A DNA stretch of 64,000 nucleotides from an uncultured Hungatella sp. (lineage in GTDB: Bacteria > Bacillota > Clostridia > Lachnospirales > Lachnospiraceae). The notes under the pieces are model-generated. The model searched no databases, had not been told where the DNA came from, and was given only the letters and a program-made list of their open reading frames with translations. Below are positions 34,164-43,553 of this stretch, in pieces. The stretch's first letter is position 1, and the number at the start of each line of letters is the position of its first letter. A program made the position numbers and the translations under genes. Where the stretch lies: assembly GCA_910579515.1 (NCBI GenBank), contig CAJTUV010000003.1, positions 1 to 64,000 on the forward strand, given 5' to 3'.

Positions 34164-34913
34164 ATGGCAAGAAGAAAAATTATTGCAGGCAACTGGAAGA
34201 TGAACATGACTCCGTCAGAGGCGGTTTCTCTGGTAAACGAGTTAAAGCCGTTGGTGGCAAATGACGAGGTGGATGTGGTGTTCTGTGTTCCTGCTATCGA
34301 CATTATTCCCGCTATGGAAGCGGCAAAGGGAACGAATATTCAGATTGGCGCAGAGAATATGTATTTTGAGGAGAAGGGCGCTTATACAGGCGAGATTTCT
34401 CCGAATATGCTGGTTGACGCCGGCGTAAAGTATGTGATTATCGGCCACTCTGAGAGAAGAGAGTATTTTGCAGAGACCGATGAGACGGTGAATAAAAAAG
34501 TGCTGAAGGCTTTTGAGCACAAGATTACTCCGATTATCTGCTGTGGAGAGTCTCTGACTCAGAGGGAGCAGGGAATTACCATTGACTGGATTCGTCAGCA
34601 GATTAAGATTGCTTTCTTAAATGTGACTGCAGACCAGGCTAAGACCGCGGTGATTGCATACGAGCCTATCTGGGCTATCGGTACAGGAAAGACAGCTACT
34701 TCCGATCAGGCTCAGGAGGTCTGCGGGGCAATCAGGGCATGTATTGCAGAAGTTTATGACGATGCTACGGCAGCAGAGATTCGGATTCAGTACGGCGGTT
34801 CTGTAAACGGTGCGAATGCGGCAGAGTTGTTTGCTAAACCGGACATTGACGGTGGTCTGGTTGGCGGCGCTTCACTGAAGCCAGATTTTGGCAAGATTGT
34901 CAATTATAAATAG
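34164..34913 (+). CDS. tpiA: Triose-phosphate isomerase
   Basis: 249 residues from ATG 34164 (MARRKIIAGNWKMN), after GAGGAGAAG. The electrophilic His is in IIGHSERR and the catalytic Glu in AYEPIWAIGTGKTA. The phosphate loop is GGSVNGANAAEL. Third gene of the glycolytic operon. Confidence 0.97.
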   Translation: MARRKIIAGNWKMNMTPSEAVSLVNELKPLVANDEVDVVFCVPAIDIIPAMEAAKGTNIQIGAENMYFEEKGAYTGEISPNMLVDAGVKYVIIGHSERREYFAETDETVNKKVLKAFEHKITPIICCGESLTQREQGITIDWIRQQIKIAFLNVTADQAKTAVIAYEPIWAIGTGKTATSDQAQEVCGAIRACIAEVYDDATAAEIRIQYGGSVNGANAAELFAKPDIDGGLVGGASLKPDFGKIVNYK

Positions 34914-34918
34914 GAATT

Positions 34919-36019
34919 ATGAAGAAAACTTACATCTTTCTGAAGGAACGGCCGGTGATGGAAATTGAAAATTATGTATGCAGGATTCTGGATTATGGCC
35001 GTCTTCCCATTTCCCTTCGGTATGAAGGGGTAAATTATGATGACGTGATACATGGATGGACAGAGAACAGGACCATGAGTCTGGGCAAAACCAATGCCAA
35101 AAAGATTTTGGCAGGTTTTGGCATCAGTCAGACCAATCCTTATCTGGTGGCAAAGCTGTTTCATTTTGCCTCTCTGACAGATTGTTATTGGATGATGGAA
35201 GAGGGGGAAGAGGTTTTGTGGAAGGATGTAAGCTTGTTCCGAAATCGCTTGGAAAGAGCGGTTTCTTCTACCGCGCTGTTAGGAAGCGCCAGACATTTTT
35301 ATGGCGAGAAGAAGAGAATCAGGCAGAAAATCCATACCCCTGAGCTGACCGCTCAGGGGATGTCTGCGAAAGCCTGGATTCGGGAACAGGGCGGCATGTA
35401 CCTGTATAAAGTGGGGAAGAAGGAACTGGCGGCAAGCAGGATTTTGGATGCCCTGGGAATTTCTCATGTGGGATATGAAGAGGTAGAGGAGAAACGGCTG
35501 GTTCGGATTGCGGACCAAAAGCATGTTGATAAGATAAAACGGGAACAGGAAAAAGTGGTAAGGTGCAGAATGATCACTTCTGAGCAGCGGGCCATTGTCT
35601 CCTGGGAGGATTTTCAGATGTACTGTGCCTACCATGACATAGATGAGTATGCGTATGTCAGGACGCACGAAGCAAGGGCCTACTATTCTATGCAGATTGC
35701 GGATTACATTCTGGCAAATGAAGACAGGCACGGAGCGAATTTTGGATTTTTTATGAATAACAGATCTGGACGTTTGGGGCATTTATACCCTCTGATGGAC
35801 CATGACCACGCCTTTTCGGAGGAGGAACCGATTTTTTGTCAGACTTCTGAGGATGAGGAGACTCTAAAGGAGGCCGCGCTGCAGGCTGCGAAACAAGTGG
35901 ATATGGCTGTTGGGTATCAGCGTGTGCTCCAGATGGGAAAGCCGGAGGAGATTACGGACCAGCAGTGGGCCGGTGTTCTGGAAAGAACAAGAGAATTGGT
36001 AAAGGAGAATTATCAATGA
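34919..36019 (+). CDS. HipA-like (PI4K/HipA fold) protein kinase in the glycolytic operon
   Basis: 366 residues. Kinase signatures of the HipA fold are visible: a likely ATP-lysine, Lys164 in MYLYKVGKKELAASRIL, the catalytic loop ANEDRHGANFG (Asp269, Asn274) and the metal-binding MDHDHAFS (Asp294). The first 130 residues (RILDYGRLPISLRYEGVNYDDVIHGWTENRTMSLGKTNAKKILAGFGIS) are a separate domain that I do not recognise. The protein is not in a toxin-antitoxin arrangement: no HipB-like gene is adjacent. It starts six bases after tpiA and its stop overlaps the gpmI start (ATGA), so it is translated with glycolytic enzymes. ATG 34958 is a possible alternative start. Target and role unknown; phosphorylation of a glycolytic or translation protein is conceivable. 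Confidence 0.75.
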   Translation: MKKTYIFLKERPVMEIENYVCRILDYGRLPISLRYEGVNYDDVIHGWTENRTMSLGKTNAKKILAGFGISQTNPYLVAKLFHFASLTDCYWMMEEGEEVLWKDVSLFRNRLERAVSSTALLGSARHFYGEKKRIRQKIHTPELTAQGMSAKAWIREQGGMYLYKVGKKELAASRILDALGISHVGYEEVEEKRLVRIADQKHVDKIKREQEKVVRCRMITSEQRAIVSWEDFQMYCAYHDIDEYAYVRTHEARAYYSMQIADYILANEDRHGANFGFFMNNRSGRLGHLYPLMDHDHAFSEEEPIFCQTSEDEETLKEAALQAAKQVDMAVGYQRVLQMGKPEEITDQQWAGVLERTRELVKENYQ

Positions 36020-37557
36020 GCAAAAAACCAACTGTTTTAATGATATTGGATGGATATGGTCTCAATGACAACTGTGAGGCGAATGCGGTCTGTGAAGGCA
36101 GGACGCCGGTTATGGACCAGTTGATGAGTCAGTGTCCTTTTGTAAAGGGCCAGGCCAGCGGCTTGTTTGTAGGCCTGCCTGACGGCCAGATGGGAAATTC
36201 TGAGGTCGGCCATTTGAACATGGGCGCAGGCCGTATTGTGTATCAGGAATTGACCAGAATTACCAAGTCCATTCAGGACGGGGATTTCTTTGAGGTACCA
36301 GAGTTTTTACAGGCAGTGGAAAACTGTAAGAAGAATAATTCTGCTCTCCACATGTGGGGACTGGTGTCTGACGGCGGCGTTCACAGCCACAACACGCATA
36401 TATATGGATTATTAGAGCTGGCTAAAAGGAATGGTCTGGAAAAAGTGTACGTTCACTGCTTCCTTGACGGAAGGGATACGCCGCCGGCATCCGGCAAGGG
36501 CTTTGTAGAGGATCTGGAGGCGGAGATGAAAAAGATCGGCGTAGGCAAGGTGGCTACCGTTATGGGGCGCTACTATGCTATGGACCGTGACAACCGCTGG
36601 GATCGTGTGGAGCGGGCTTACCGTGCTCTTACAAAGGGAGAAGGCACGAAGGCTGACAGTGCGACAGCGGGAATACAGGCCTCCTATGATGCAGAGAAGT
36701 TTGATGAGTTTGTGGAGCCGATTGTGGTGCTGGAGAACGGACAGCCTGTTGCAACGGTGAAGGACAATGATTCAGTTATCTTCTTTAATTTCCGTCCAGA
36801 CAGAGCCAGAGAGATTACCAGGGCTTTCTGTGATGAGGAATTTAAGGGATTTGAGAGAGAGAAACGTCTCAATTTGGTTTATGTGTGCTTTACAGATTAT
36901 GATGATACCATCCAGAATAAGGTGGTGGCTTTCAAGAAGGAGTCGGTTGTCAATACGTTTGGCGAATATCTGGCAAATCATCACATGACTCAGGCCAGAA
37001 TTGCCGAGACAGAGAAGTATGCCCATGTGACATTCTTCTTTAACGGCGGCGTGGAGGAGCCCAACGAGGGAGAGGATCGTTTCCTGATCCCTTCACCAAA
37101 GGAAGTGGCTACCTATGACTTAAAGCCGGAAATGAGCGCTCCCGGAGTCTGCGACAAGCTGGTGGAGTGTATCAAGTCTGGAAAATACGATGTAATTATC
37201 ATCAATTTTGCAAATCCGGACATGGTAGGTCACACAGGCGTGGAAGATGCGGCCATCAAAGCCATTGAAGTGGTGGATGCGTGCGTGGGCAGAGCCGTGG
37301 AGGCTGTCAAGGAAGTCGGCGGCGTCATGTTTATCTGTGCTGACCATGGCAATGCAGAGCAGTTGGTTGACTATGAGACCGGCGCTCCGTTTACCGCTCA
37401 TACTACGAATCCGGTGCCCTTTATCTTGGTAAATGCAGACCCGTCTTACAAGCTGAGAGAGGGCGGCTGCCTGGCAGATATTGTTCCTACCTTGATTGAA
37501 CTGATGGGAATGGAGCAGCCCAAGGAAATGACTGGAAAATCATTGCTGGAAAAGTAA
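36016..37557 (+). CDS. gpmI: Phosphoglycerate mutase, cofactor-independent
   Basis: 513 residues from ATG 36016 (MSKKPTVLMILDGYGLNDN), after AAAGGAGAA. The alkaline-phosphatase-like metal sites are visible: DGYG, the serine nucleophile in MGNSEVGHLNMGAGR, HSHNTHIYGLL, DGRDTPP, HTG and CADHGNAEQ. It interconverts 3- and 2-phosphoglycerate with manganese and without bisphosphoglycerate. Last gene of the operon; no enolase gene follows. Confidence 0.97.
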   Translation: MSKKPTVLMILDGYGLNDNCEANAVCEGRTPVMDQLMSQCPFVKGQASGLFVGLPDGQMGNSEVGHLNMGAGRIVYQELTRITKSIQDGDFFEVPEFLQAVENCKKNNSALHMWGLVSDGGVHSHNTHIYGLLELAKRNGLEKVYVHCFLDGRDTPPASGKGFVEDLEAEMKKIGVGKVATVMGRYYAMDRDNRWDRVERAYRALTKGEGTKADSATAGIQASYDAEKFDEFVEPIVVLENGQPVATVKDNDSVIFFNFRPDRAREITRAFCDEEFKGFEREKRLNLVYVCFTDYDDTIQNKVVAFKKESVVNTFGEYLANHHMTQARIAETEKYAHVTFFFNGGVEEPNEGEDRFLIPSPKEVATYDLKPEMSAPGVCDKLVECIKSGKYDVIIINFANPDMVGHTGVEDAAIKAIEVVDACVGRAVEAVKEVGGVMFICADHGNAEQLVDYETGAPFTAHTTNPVPFILVNADPSYKLREGGCLADIVPTLIELMGMEQPKEMTGKSLLEK

Positions 37558-37567
37558 GGAAAATAAA

Positions 37568-37618
37568 CGGCGGCATGATCCGTTGATGGATTAGCCGCCG
37601 AATTGTAAAGTTTTTAGT
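37568..37618 (+). terminator. Terminator of the glycolytic operon
   Basis: CGGCGGC (37568-37574) pairs with GCCGCCG (37594-37600). The T-run is slightly delayed (AATTGTAAAGTTTTTAG). Confidence 0.65.
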
Positions 37619-38306
37619 TTTCAAATAGTTTGGAGTAAATTTCTTCGCTAAGTGCGTCTACATAGGAAGGGTCTGGAAGATCCTTTCCCGTAATCAGATA
37701 ATCCTGAATGAGCTGAAAGCGTTTTAAGCTTAACTCTTCTTCTGATAATTCATCAAAATCCTGAATTTGTCCGTCAATCTTTTCTGGGGAATAGGCGTCC
37801 AGAAACCAGGAAATCAAATCTTGGGTCTGTTGTTTTTCTGCCTCGATTTCAGGCTTTAATTGTTTGGCCGCGTTCATTGATTTTACAAAAACTGCTAGAG
37901 AAAAGATTCCCATTAAGGTTAAAGCCCACTGGAAAACCAATTTTGAAATTCCATTCATGGGAAGGGGAATCAGGTTTGTCCAGCAGATCAGGGCAAAGCC
38001 TGAAAGCAGCACGCCTACAATCAGAAAGGCGGAGGCGGAAGATTTTAAGTCGTCATATTTTTCTCCTTTGTCCACATAGACTTGATTGGGCTGAAACTGT
38101 CTGGGAGAGGGAGGCTCTGAGGACTGGGCTTCTATCTGCTTTTGAAGCAGGGCCATTTCCTGCTGCTTTCGAATCATGGCTTCTTCTTGTTCTTTCTTTT
38201 TCAGGGCCTTGGCTGCTTCTTTTGATTCTGCCAGGGGGCCGCCGCAGTCTGTGCAGACAGTGATTCCATCTACAAATTCCATATCACATTTAGGGCAATA
38301 GGGCAT
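37614..38306 (-). CDS. Zinc-ribbon membrane protein
   Basis: 230 residues from ATG 38306 (MPYCPKCDMEFVDGITVCTDCGGPL), eight bases after AGGAG. Two CxxC pairs form a rubredoxin-like zinc ribbon in residues 3-23. A charged, glutamine-rich helix follows (KKKEQEEAMIRKQQEMALLQKQ), then two membrane spans near 95-112 and 128-146, and an acidic C-terminal helical tail. This domain plan is common in Lachnospiraceae but without known function. Confidence 0.75.
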   Translation of the reverse strand: MPYCPKCDMEFVDGITVCTDCGGPLAESKEAAKALKKKEQEEAMIRKQQEMALLQKQIEAQSSEPPSPRQFQPNQVYVDKGEKYDDLKSSASAFLIVGVLLSGFALICWTNLIPLPMNGISKLVFQWALTLMGIFSLAVFVKSMNAAKQLKPEIEAEKQQTQDLISWFLDAYSPEKIDGQIQDFDELSEEELSLKRFQLIQDYLITGKDLPDPSYVDALSEEIYSKLFEN

Positions 38307-38502
38307 AAGTAACACTCCTTTTGTACAGGGAGAAGGCTCCCGTTGTTGTCACATAGGATTATAGCAGGAAAGAGGTGGGTTGGCAACTGGGAGAAGAAAA
38401 AACGACGGTAACAGAACGGTAAAAGAAAACAAAATTATAGTAGAATTTCCAGAAAAAATGGAGTAGAATAGAATGAGTTACCAAAAAGAGAAAGGAATTT
38501 TC

Positions 38503-40266
38503 ATGGAACCAAGAAGAAAAAAGACTTCAGAACTGCTTTTGCGTTTTACTCCCTATTACAAGAAATACATTGGCATCATGATTATGGATTTATTCTGTGC
38601 CTCTTTGACGACAATCTGTGAAATGGTTCTTCCGCTGATTTTACGGTATATCACCAATCAGGGAATACAGGATCTGGCTTCTCTTACCGTGAAGATGATC
38701 TGGAGCATGGGCGTTTTGTATTTCGGACTTCGGATTGTCGACGGGATCGCCAGTTTTTATATGGCTTACACCGGACACATTATGGGCGCCAGAATCGAGA
38801 CGGATATGCGTCAGGATGCTTTTGAACATCTGCAGAAGCTATCGGATCAGTATTACAGCAATACCAAGGTGGGACAGCTCATGTCCAGAATGACCAACGA
38901 TCTGTTTGACGTGACGGAGTTTGCCCACCATTGTCCTGAAGAGTTTTTTATTGCCTTTATCAAGGCGGTGGTGGCGTTTGTGATTCTGGCCAGGATTAAT
39001 TTTTTGCTGACGCTTATTATTTTTGTCCTGGTTCCCATTATGGGGGTATGCTGTACGTATTTTAATCTGAAAATGCGGGCGGCGTTTAAGAAGCAAAGGG
39101 TTCATATCGGTGAGCTCAACGCCAAGCTGGAGGACAATCTTTTAGGCAATCGGGTGGTTCGGGCCTTTGCGAATCAGAAGATTGAGATTGAGAAGTTCCG
39201 CCAGGATAACCATAAATTTTTGGATATCAAGAAGGAAATGTATCGACACATGGCCGCGTTTCAGGACACGGTCCGCATGTTTGACGGTCTTATGTATGCG
39301 GTGGTGATTGTGGCAGGCGGTTTGTTTATGATAGAGGGACTGATTGACCCCGGAGATTTGGTAGCCTATACGTTGTATGTGTCTACTCTTCTTACCACCA
39401 TCCGTCGGATCATTGAGTTTGCGGAGCAGTTTCAGAGAGGTATGACCGGCATTGAGCGTTTTGTGGAGATTATGGATTCCAGAATTGATATTTTTGATGA
39501 GGAAGGAGCAAAGCCTCTTGAGAAGGTCAGGGGCAGCATTGAGTTTCAGAATGTCAGTTTTGAGTATACAGATGATCACACCAAGGTTTTGGAAGACATC
39601 AGTCTGACGATCCGGCCAGGGGAGAAGGTGGCTTTAGTGGGACCTTCTGGAGGTGGAAAGACTACCATGTGTAATCTGATTCCCAGGTTTTATGACACTA
39701 CCTCAGGGAAAATTCTGGTGGATGGTCAGGATATCCGGTGTGTTACCTTGGAAAGTCTGAGAACCAACATCGGAGTGGTTCAGCAGGACGTGTACCTGTT
39801 TTCTGGCACGGTGTTTGAGAATATTGCCTATGGAAGGCCTGGGGCCTCAAAGGAAGAGGTGATTGAGGCTGCGAAGATGGCTGGAGCTCATGAGTTTATC
39901 AGCCAGCTAAAGGCCGGATACGACACCTATGTGGGAGAGCGGGGGGTGAAGCTCTCTGGCGGACAGAAGCAGCGGATCAGCATTGCCCGAGTATTTTTGA
40001 AAAATCCGGCGATACTCATTTTAGATGAAGCTACTTCGGCCCTGGACAATGAGAGCGAGCATCTGGTGAATCTGTCGCTGGAACGGCTGGCTCAGGGACG
40101 CACTACTATGACCATTGCCCACCGGCTTTCCACTATCCAGGGTGCGGACCGGATTTTAGTGTTGTCAGGCAGCCAGATTGTGGAGGAAGGAAGCCACAGT
40201 CAGCTGCTGGAGAAAAAAGGAATGTATTATGAGCTTTACAAGATGGCCAATGCCAAGGAAAGTTAG
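38503..40266 (+). CDS. ABC transporter, permease-ATPase fusion (exporter type)
   Basis: 587 residues from ATG 38503, which follows AAAGGA. The N-terminal 310 residues carry six spans. The nucleotide-binding domain holds Walker A (GPSGGGKTT), the Q loop (GVVQQDVYLFSG), the signature (VKLSGGQKQRISIAR), Walker B (ILILDEATSALD) and the H loop (IAHRLSTI). It acts as a homodimer or with a partner encoded elsewhere; substrate unknown. It is followed after 18 bp by a DegV gene. Confidence 0.93.
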   Translation: MEPRRKKTSELLLRFTPYYKKYIGIMIMDLFCASLTTICEMVLPLILRYITNQGIQDLASLTVKMIWSMGVLYFGLRIVDGIASFYMAYTGHIMGARIETDMRQDAFEHLQKLSDQYYSNTKVGQLMSRMTNDLFDVTEFAHHCPEEFFIAFIKAVVAFVILARINFLLTLIIFVLVPIMGVCCTYFNLKMRAAFKKQRVHIGELNAKLEDNLLGNRVVRAFANQKIEIEKFRQDNHKFLDIKKEMYRHMAAFQDTVRMFDGLMYAVVIVAGGLFMIEGLIDPGDLVAYTLYVSTLLTTIRRIIEFAEQFQRGMTGIERFVEIMDSRIDIFDEEGAKPLEKVRGSIEFQNVSFEYTDDHTKVLEDISLTIRPGEKVALVGPSGGGKTTMCNLIPRFYDTTSGKILVDGQDIRCVTLESLRTNIGVVQQDVYLFSGTVFENIAYGRPGASKEEVIEAAKMAGAHEFISQLKAGYDTYVGERGVKLSGGQKQRISIARVFLKNPAILILDEATSALDNESEHLVNLSLERLAQGRTTMTIAHRLSTIQGADRILVLSGSQIVEEGSHSQLLEKKGMYYELYKMANAKES

Positions 40267-40284
40267 AGAAGGAGCAGAGGGAAA

Positions 40285-41148
40285 ATGAAGATAGCGATTA
40301 TGACAGACAGCAACAGCGGAATTACACAGTCTCAGGCAAAGGAACTGGGACTCTATGTGCTGCCTATGCCTTTTACCATTGACGGAAAGGACTATTTTGA
40401 GGACATTAATCTGACTCAGAAGGAGTTTTATGAGAAGCTGAGAGAGGGAAGTGATATTTCTACTTCTCAGCCGTCTCCAGAAGCGGTTACGGATATGTGG
40501 GATATGCTTTTAAAGGAATATGATCAGGTGGTTCATATCCCCATGTCCAGCGGATTAAGCGGTTCCTTTCAGACTGCAAGGATGTTGTCTGAGGATTATG
40601 AGGGCAAGGTTGAGGTGGTAAACAACCAGAGGATTTCTGTGACCCAGAGACAGTCTGTGCTGGATGCAAAGAAGCTGGCCGAGAATGGGATGGACGCAGG
40701 GCAGATTCGCGAGAAGCTGGAAAAAGAGAAATTTGAATCCAGCATCTATATAACTGTAGATACTTTAAAATATCTGAAGAAAGGCGGAAGAATTACACCT
40801 GCGGCAGCCGCTTTGGGAACTCTTCTTCGCATCAAGCCGGTGCTTCAGATTCAGGGGGAGAAGCTGGATTCATTTGCCAAGGCCAGAACCATGAAGCAGG
40901 CAAAATCTATTATGATTACCGCGATCTCTCATGATATGGAAGAACGGTTTAAGGACCCGAAGGGAGAAAGACTCCATCTTCAGATTGCTCATACGGAAAA
41001 TGAAGAGGCGGCTTTGGATTTAAAGAGGGAGATTCAGGAGCTGTTTCCGGCTACAGGTGAGATTGTGGTGGCGCCGTTGTCTCTAAGCGTTAGCTGCCAT
41101 ATTGGACCCGGTTCTCTTGCCATTGCCTGTTCCAAGGTGATTGATTGA
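40285..41148 (+). CDS. DegV family (fatty-acid-binding, FakB-like) protein
   Basis: 287 residues. The start KIAIMTDSNSGITQSQAKELGLYVLPMPFTIDGKDYFED, the STSQPSPE motif, HIPMSSGLSGSFQTA and the C-terminal SLSVSCHIGPGSLAIACSK are the DegV signature. The fold binds one fatty acid, and related FakB proteins hand it to the FakA kinase. No fakA is nearby. The stop overlaps the next gene's ATG by one base. Confidence 0.93.
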   Translation: MKIAIMTDSNSGITQSQAKELGLYVLPMPFTIDGKDYFEDINLTQKEFYEKLREGSDISTSQPSPEAVTDMWDMLLKEYDQVVHIPMSSGLSGSFQTARMLSEDYEGKVEVVNNQRISVTQRQSVLDAKKLAENGMDAGQIREKLEKEKFESSIYITVDTLKYLKKGGRITPAAAALGTLLRIKPVLQIQGEKLDSFAKARTMKQAKSIMITAISHDMEERFKDPKGERLHLQIAHTENEEAALDLKREIQELFPATGEIVVAPLSLSVSCHIGPGSLAIACSKVID

Positions 41149-42602
41149 TGGAGAAAGAGATTTCTGTCTGGAACAGGCTTGGAAGCAGGTATATGATTCC
41201 AAGTATGAAGGTACCGCTGTTTATTCTGTTTATGCTAATAGGGGTGGTCCCTATGCTGATACAGGGGAAGGTGATGAACCGTTCTTTTAAACAGACCCAA
41301 ATTGACGGAAGGGTGATTGAGGTGCAGAACCAGTGCCTGATTACCAGCGATCGTCTGACCAGGGCGGGATATTTGAGCGCAGAGACCAGGGATGCTTTGC
41401 TGGATAAGGAGCTGGACACCATTGCAGATATTTTCAGCGGCAGAATCGTGGTGGTGGATCAGAATTTCCGTATAATCAAGGATACCTTTAAACTTTTGGA
41501 AGGCAGATATCATGTGTCCGAGCCTGTGCTAAAGTGTTTCAGGGGAGAGAACAGTACGGTATATGGAAATGATAAGCATTATTTTGCTCTGACCACACCG
41601 ATTTATAACAAAGAGGAGAACAAGAAGGTCCAGGGTGTTCTTCTTATGACGGTGTCTACAGAGAATATTCTGGCCAATGTTGACAATGTAGAAGAGAAAG
41701 CTGTTTTTTTTGAGGTGATGGCTTCCTGGATTTTAATACTGTGGGGAATCCTCTTTGTGGTGGTGCTGATGAGACCCTATGCCAGGCTTCAGAAGATACT
41801 GGATTGGGTGGCAGATGGGAATCTAAATGAGAATATTTCTGTGAATACATACAAAGAAACCTCTCTCATTTCCCAGGCGATTCAGAGTACTCTTACAAAG
41901 TTGAAAACTGTGGACCAGTCTCGCGAGGAGTTTGTGGCCAATGTGTCCCACGAGTTAAAAACACCGATTACCTCCATTCGGGTGCTGGCGGATTCTCTCA
42001 TGGGAATGGAGGAGGTTCCGGTTGAGTTGTATCGGGAATTTATGGCGGATATTTCCGACGAAATTGACAGGGAGAGCAAGATTATTGACGATCTTTTGTC
42101 TATGGTCAAGATGGATAAGGCGGCTGCGGAATTGAATGTGGCTCAGGTGGATGTGAACGTGCTGGTTCAGCAGATTTTAAAGCGGCTCCGCCCCATTGCC
42201 CAGAAACGAAATGTGGAGCTGGTGTATGAGAGCATTCGGGAAGTGATTGCGGATGTGGACGAGATGAAGCTGTCTCTGGCCATCAATAATCTGGTAGAAA
42301 ATGCGATCAAGTACAATGTGGAAAATGGATGGGTTCATGTGACGCTGGATGCAGACCACAAGTTTTTCTATGTGAAGGTGGCGGATTCTGGAATCGGAAT
42401 CCCTGACGAGTATCAGGAGCAGGTGTTTGAACGTTTCTATCGGGTGGATAAGGCCAGGTCCAGAGAGACAGGCGGCACAGGTCTGGGGCTTTCGATCACG
42501 AGAAATGTGATTCTTATGCATCATGGAGCGATTCGGTTACTAAGCAAGGAAGGGGAAGGTTCTACGTTTACCATACGAATTCCCTTAAACTACATTTCTT
42601 AG
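41148..42602 (+). CDS. Sensor histidine kinase without adjacent regulator
   Basis: 484 residues. TM1 is at about 22-40, an extracytoplasmic PAS/Cache-like domain at about 45-185, TM2 at about 190-208, then HAMP-like helices to 255. Phospho-acceptor His268 lies in EEFVANVSHELKTPITSIR. ATP-binding boxes are LAINNLVENAIKYN, VADSGIGIPDEY and GGTGLGLSIT. It is similar in plan to WalK/ResE-type kinases. No response-regulator gene is seen on either side; the neighbours are DegV and a GerMN lipoprotein. Confidence 0.92.
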   Translation: MEKEISVWNRLGSRYMIPSMKVPLFILFMLIGVVPMLIQGKVMNRSFKQTQIDGRVIEVQNQCLITSDRLTRAGYLSAETRDALLDKELDTIADIFSGRIVVVDQNFRIIKDTFKLLEGRYHVSEPVLKCFRGENSTVYGNDKHYFALTTPIYNKEENKKVQGVLLMTVSTENILANVDNVEEKAVFFEVMASWILILWGILFVVVLMRPYARLQKILDWVADGNLNENISVNTYKETSLISQAIQSTLTKLKTVDQSREEFVANVSHELKTPITSIRVLADSLMGMEEVPVELYREFMADISDEIDRESKIIDDLLSMVKMDKAAAELNVAQVDVNVLVQQILKRLRPIAQKRNVELVYESIREVIADVDEMKLSLAINNLVENAIKYNVENGWVHVTLDADHKFFYVKVADSGIGIPDEYQEQVFERFYRVDKARSRETGGTGLGLSITRNVILMHHGAIRLLSKEGEGSTFTIRIPLNYIS

Positions 42603-42614
42603 AGGAGGCAGGAT

Positions 42615-43547
42615 ATGAAAAACTGGCGATACAACCTTCTGCTTCTTCTCATCCTGTTTACGACGGTTGGCTGTCAAATGAAACAAGGGAGTCAGTCTGA
42701 GACGGAGAATGTGTATCGGATTTATTATCTGAATTCGTCTATGGTCAGGCTGGCGCCCTGGGAGTACAAGACAGAGACAACGGACAGGGAGACTTTGATT
42801 CAGGAGCTTCTGCATCAGTTTTTGAATGTTCCTAATGATGTGGACAGTCAGGCAGCCCTGTCGGAAAAGGTAGGGTATTTAGGATACCAGCAGGAGGACA
42901 AGGTTTTATATTTGTATTTTGATAACGGATATACCAATCGGGTCAATATGGACCCTTCCAGAGAGATTCTTTGCCGTGCGGCGCTGACCAAGACTTTGAC
43001 CCAGATTGACGGAATTGATTATATCAATATCTATGTGGCGGACCAGCCGCTTTTAGATTTGGCGGGAAAGCCGGTGGGAATGCTCTCTGACTCGGATTTT
43101 ATTGAGAGCATCAGTGATGTAAATACGTTTGAGAGAACCCGTCTTACGCTGTTTTTTGCGGACGAGACAGGGACAAAGCTTTTGCCAGAGGAGAGAGATG
43201 TGGTACACAGCATAAACACCTCGATGGAAAAGCTGGTGGTTGAGGAGCTTTTAAAGGGGCCTCAGTCTGGGGGAAAGATTGCCACGCTTCCTTCTGATGT
43301 GAAATTATTGAATGTGTCAGTAAATGAGAATGTGTGTTATATTAATTTTGACACGGCATTTTTGAATAATTCACTGGAAGTTAAGGAGTACATTCCCATT
43401 TATTCCATAGTAAATTCTTTGTGTGAGATCTCTTATGTGAATAAGGTTCAGATAACGATCAACGGAAGTCAGGATGCTATGTTTCGGGATGTGATTTCCC
43501 TGAATACCCAGTTTGAGAGAAATTTGGAGCTGGGGGAAACGGAGTAG
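42615..43547 (+). CDS. GerMN-domain lipoprotein
   Basis: 310 residues with a lipoprotein signal (MKNWRYNLLLLLILFTTVG-Cys). Two GerMN repeats are visible, about 45-160 (RETLIQELLHQFLNVPND..., YLYFDNGYTNRV) and 190-300 (MEKLVVEELLKGPQSGGKIATLPSDVKLLNVSVNENVCYINFDTAFLNN). The family occurs in GerM of spore formers and in lipoproteins linked to two-component systems such as LpqB. It lies 12 bp after the kinase, so a role as its extracellular sensing partner is plausible. Confidence 0.88.
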   Translation: MKNWRYNLLLLLILFTTVGCQMKQGSQSETENVYRIYYLNSSMVRLAPWEYKTETTDRETLIQELLHQFLNVPNDVDSQAALSEKVGYLGYQQEDKVLYLYFDNGYTNRVNMDPSREILCRAALTKTLTQIDGIDYINIYVADQPLLDLAGKPVGMLSDSDFIESISDVNTFERTRLTLFFADETGTKLLPEERDVVHSINTSMEKLVVEELLKGPQSGGKIATLPSDVKLLNVSVNENVCYINFDTAFLNNSLEVKEYIPIYSIVNSLCEISYVNKVQITINGSQDAMFRDVISLNTQFERNLELGETE

Positions 43548-43553
43548 AAAAAA

